Of a DNA stretch of 64,000 nucleotides, positions 63,722 to 64,000 are shown one piece after another. Position numbers and translations under genes: made by a program. Every line of letters starts with the position of its first letter. The stretch's first letter is position 1. Source of the stretch: Paracoccaceae bacterium (GTDB taxonomy: Bacteria; Pseudomonadota; Alphaproteobacteria; Rhodobacterales; Rhodobacteraceae); assembly GCA_027489375.1 (NCBI GenBank), contig JAIXZW010000005.1, positions 248,001 to 312,000 on the forward strand, given 5' to 3'. The notes below the pieces were generated by a model, which saw only the letters and a list, made by a program, of their open reading frames with translations, was not told the DNA's origin and did no database searches.

Positions 63722-64000
63722 ATGCGAGTATCCGGCCAAGGCCGCCATTTCCTTCTGCTCCAAGGCCCGCACGGCCCGTTCTTCCCGCAACTGGGCCGGA
63801 TGCTGCACGCCGCAGGGGCAAGCGTGCATCGCGTGGGCTTCAACCGCGGCGACCATGCCTTCTGGGCGGACCCCGCGACCTACATCCCCTATCGCGGCAC
63901 CCTCGACGACTGGCCCGCCACCTTCGCCCGCCTGATCGCCGACCACACCATCACCGACCTCGTCCTTTACGGCGACACCCGCCCGCTCCACGCCACGGCC
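63722..64000 (+). CDS. Capsular polysaccharide export protein, KpsS/LipB-like (5' part)
   Basis: An open frame continues past the right edge; 93 residues are visible. RHFLLLQGPHGPFFPQLGRML, VHRVGFNRGDHAFW, YIPYRGTLDDWPATFARLI and ITDLVLYGDTRPLH are the N-terminal signature of the Capsule_synth/KpsS family, which adds beta-Kdo to the lipid anchor of exported capsule. AGG lies 7 bases before the ATG. The rest of the gene and its cluster are outside the window. Confidence 0.8.
   Translation, partial: MRVSGQGRHFLLLQGPHGPFFPQLGRMLHAAGASVHRVGFNRGDHAFWADPATYIPYRGTLDDWPATFARLIADHTITDLVLYGDTRPLHATA

Overview
The window is high-GC chromosomal DNA from an alphaproteobacterium, most likely the Rhodobacteraceae (Rhodobacter/Paracoccus/Tabrizicola-like). 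The basis is the gene content: GcrA, a glycerol ABC operon glpD-glpSTPQUV-glpK, TauR/Xsc sulfonate genes, a cytoplasmic SoeABC-type sulfite dehydrogenase, a DctBD pair and an RNase E with a large acidic insertion. No tRNA, rRNA, CRISPR array, phage or transposase was seen. Functions are assigned from protein motifs read by eye, without database searches.

Layout, left to right. 1-1.5 kb: end of a membrane protein, a DUF1993 protein and a hemerythrin protein. 1.5-4.7 kb: argD-argF and the cell-cycle regulator gcrA. 5-10.3 kb: an AsmA-like protein, a 2-hydroxyacid dehydrogenase, rimO and a tiny heme-copper-oxidase-like membrane protein. 10.4-14.2 kb: a LysR regulator, a palindromic operator and a doxX / ring-cleavage dioxygenase / glutathione transferase / esterase operon that looks like quinone-electrophile detoxification. 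14.2-26 kb: glpR diverging from glpD-glpSTPQUV-glpK, followed by an iron-type alcohol dehydrogenase. 26-34.3 kb: rne, dctD-dctB, purQ and a GlxA-type AraC regulator. 34.4-41.2 kb: an inositol-like catabolic cluster (iolJ/B/C-like genes divergent from two Gfo/Idh dehydrogenases and an IolE-like enzyme) with its LacI repressor and two matching operators. 41.4-49.2 kb: a CheY-like regulator, small proteins, a 1265-residue hybrid sensor kinase and a PQQ sugar dehydrogenase fused to cytochrome c. 49.6-53 kb: an SDR, a TSUP permease, a LuxR regulator and a repeat-rich secreted protein. 53.6-63.4 kb: an operon xsc - sulfite exporter - ackA - soeA - soeB - soeC plus tauR. The window ends in a capsule-export-like gene.

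The clearest integrated system is the last operon. Xsc splits sulfoacetaldehyde to sulfite and acetyl phosphate, AckA recovers ATP from acetyl phosphate, a TSUP permease can export sulfite, and SoeABC can oxidise it to sulfate. The first three genes are joined by TGATG overlaps, a TauR-like direct repeat precedes xsc, and four related hairpins fill the soeA-soeB gap.

A second theme is DNA repeats. A composite palindromic element (CCCCCGAGGATATTTG core plus a G/C-rich hairpin) occurs at eight intergenic places, as full two-armed palindromes or half elements. A second family of short hairpins with the core TGACGCA occurs at two loci. Several proteins carry mechanistically informative oddities: complementary defects in the GlpS/GlpT ATPases, a DctD without the GAFTGA loop, a His-rich insertion in RNase E, and an Fe-ADH with one metal ligand changed.
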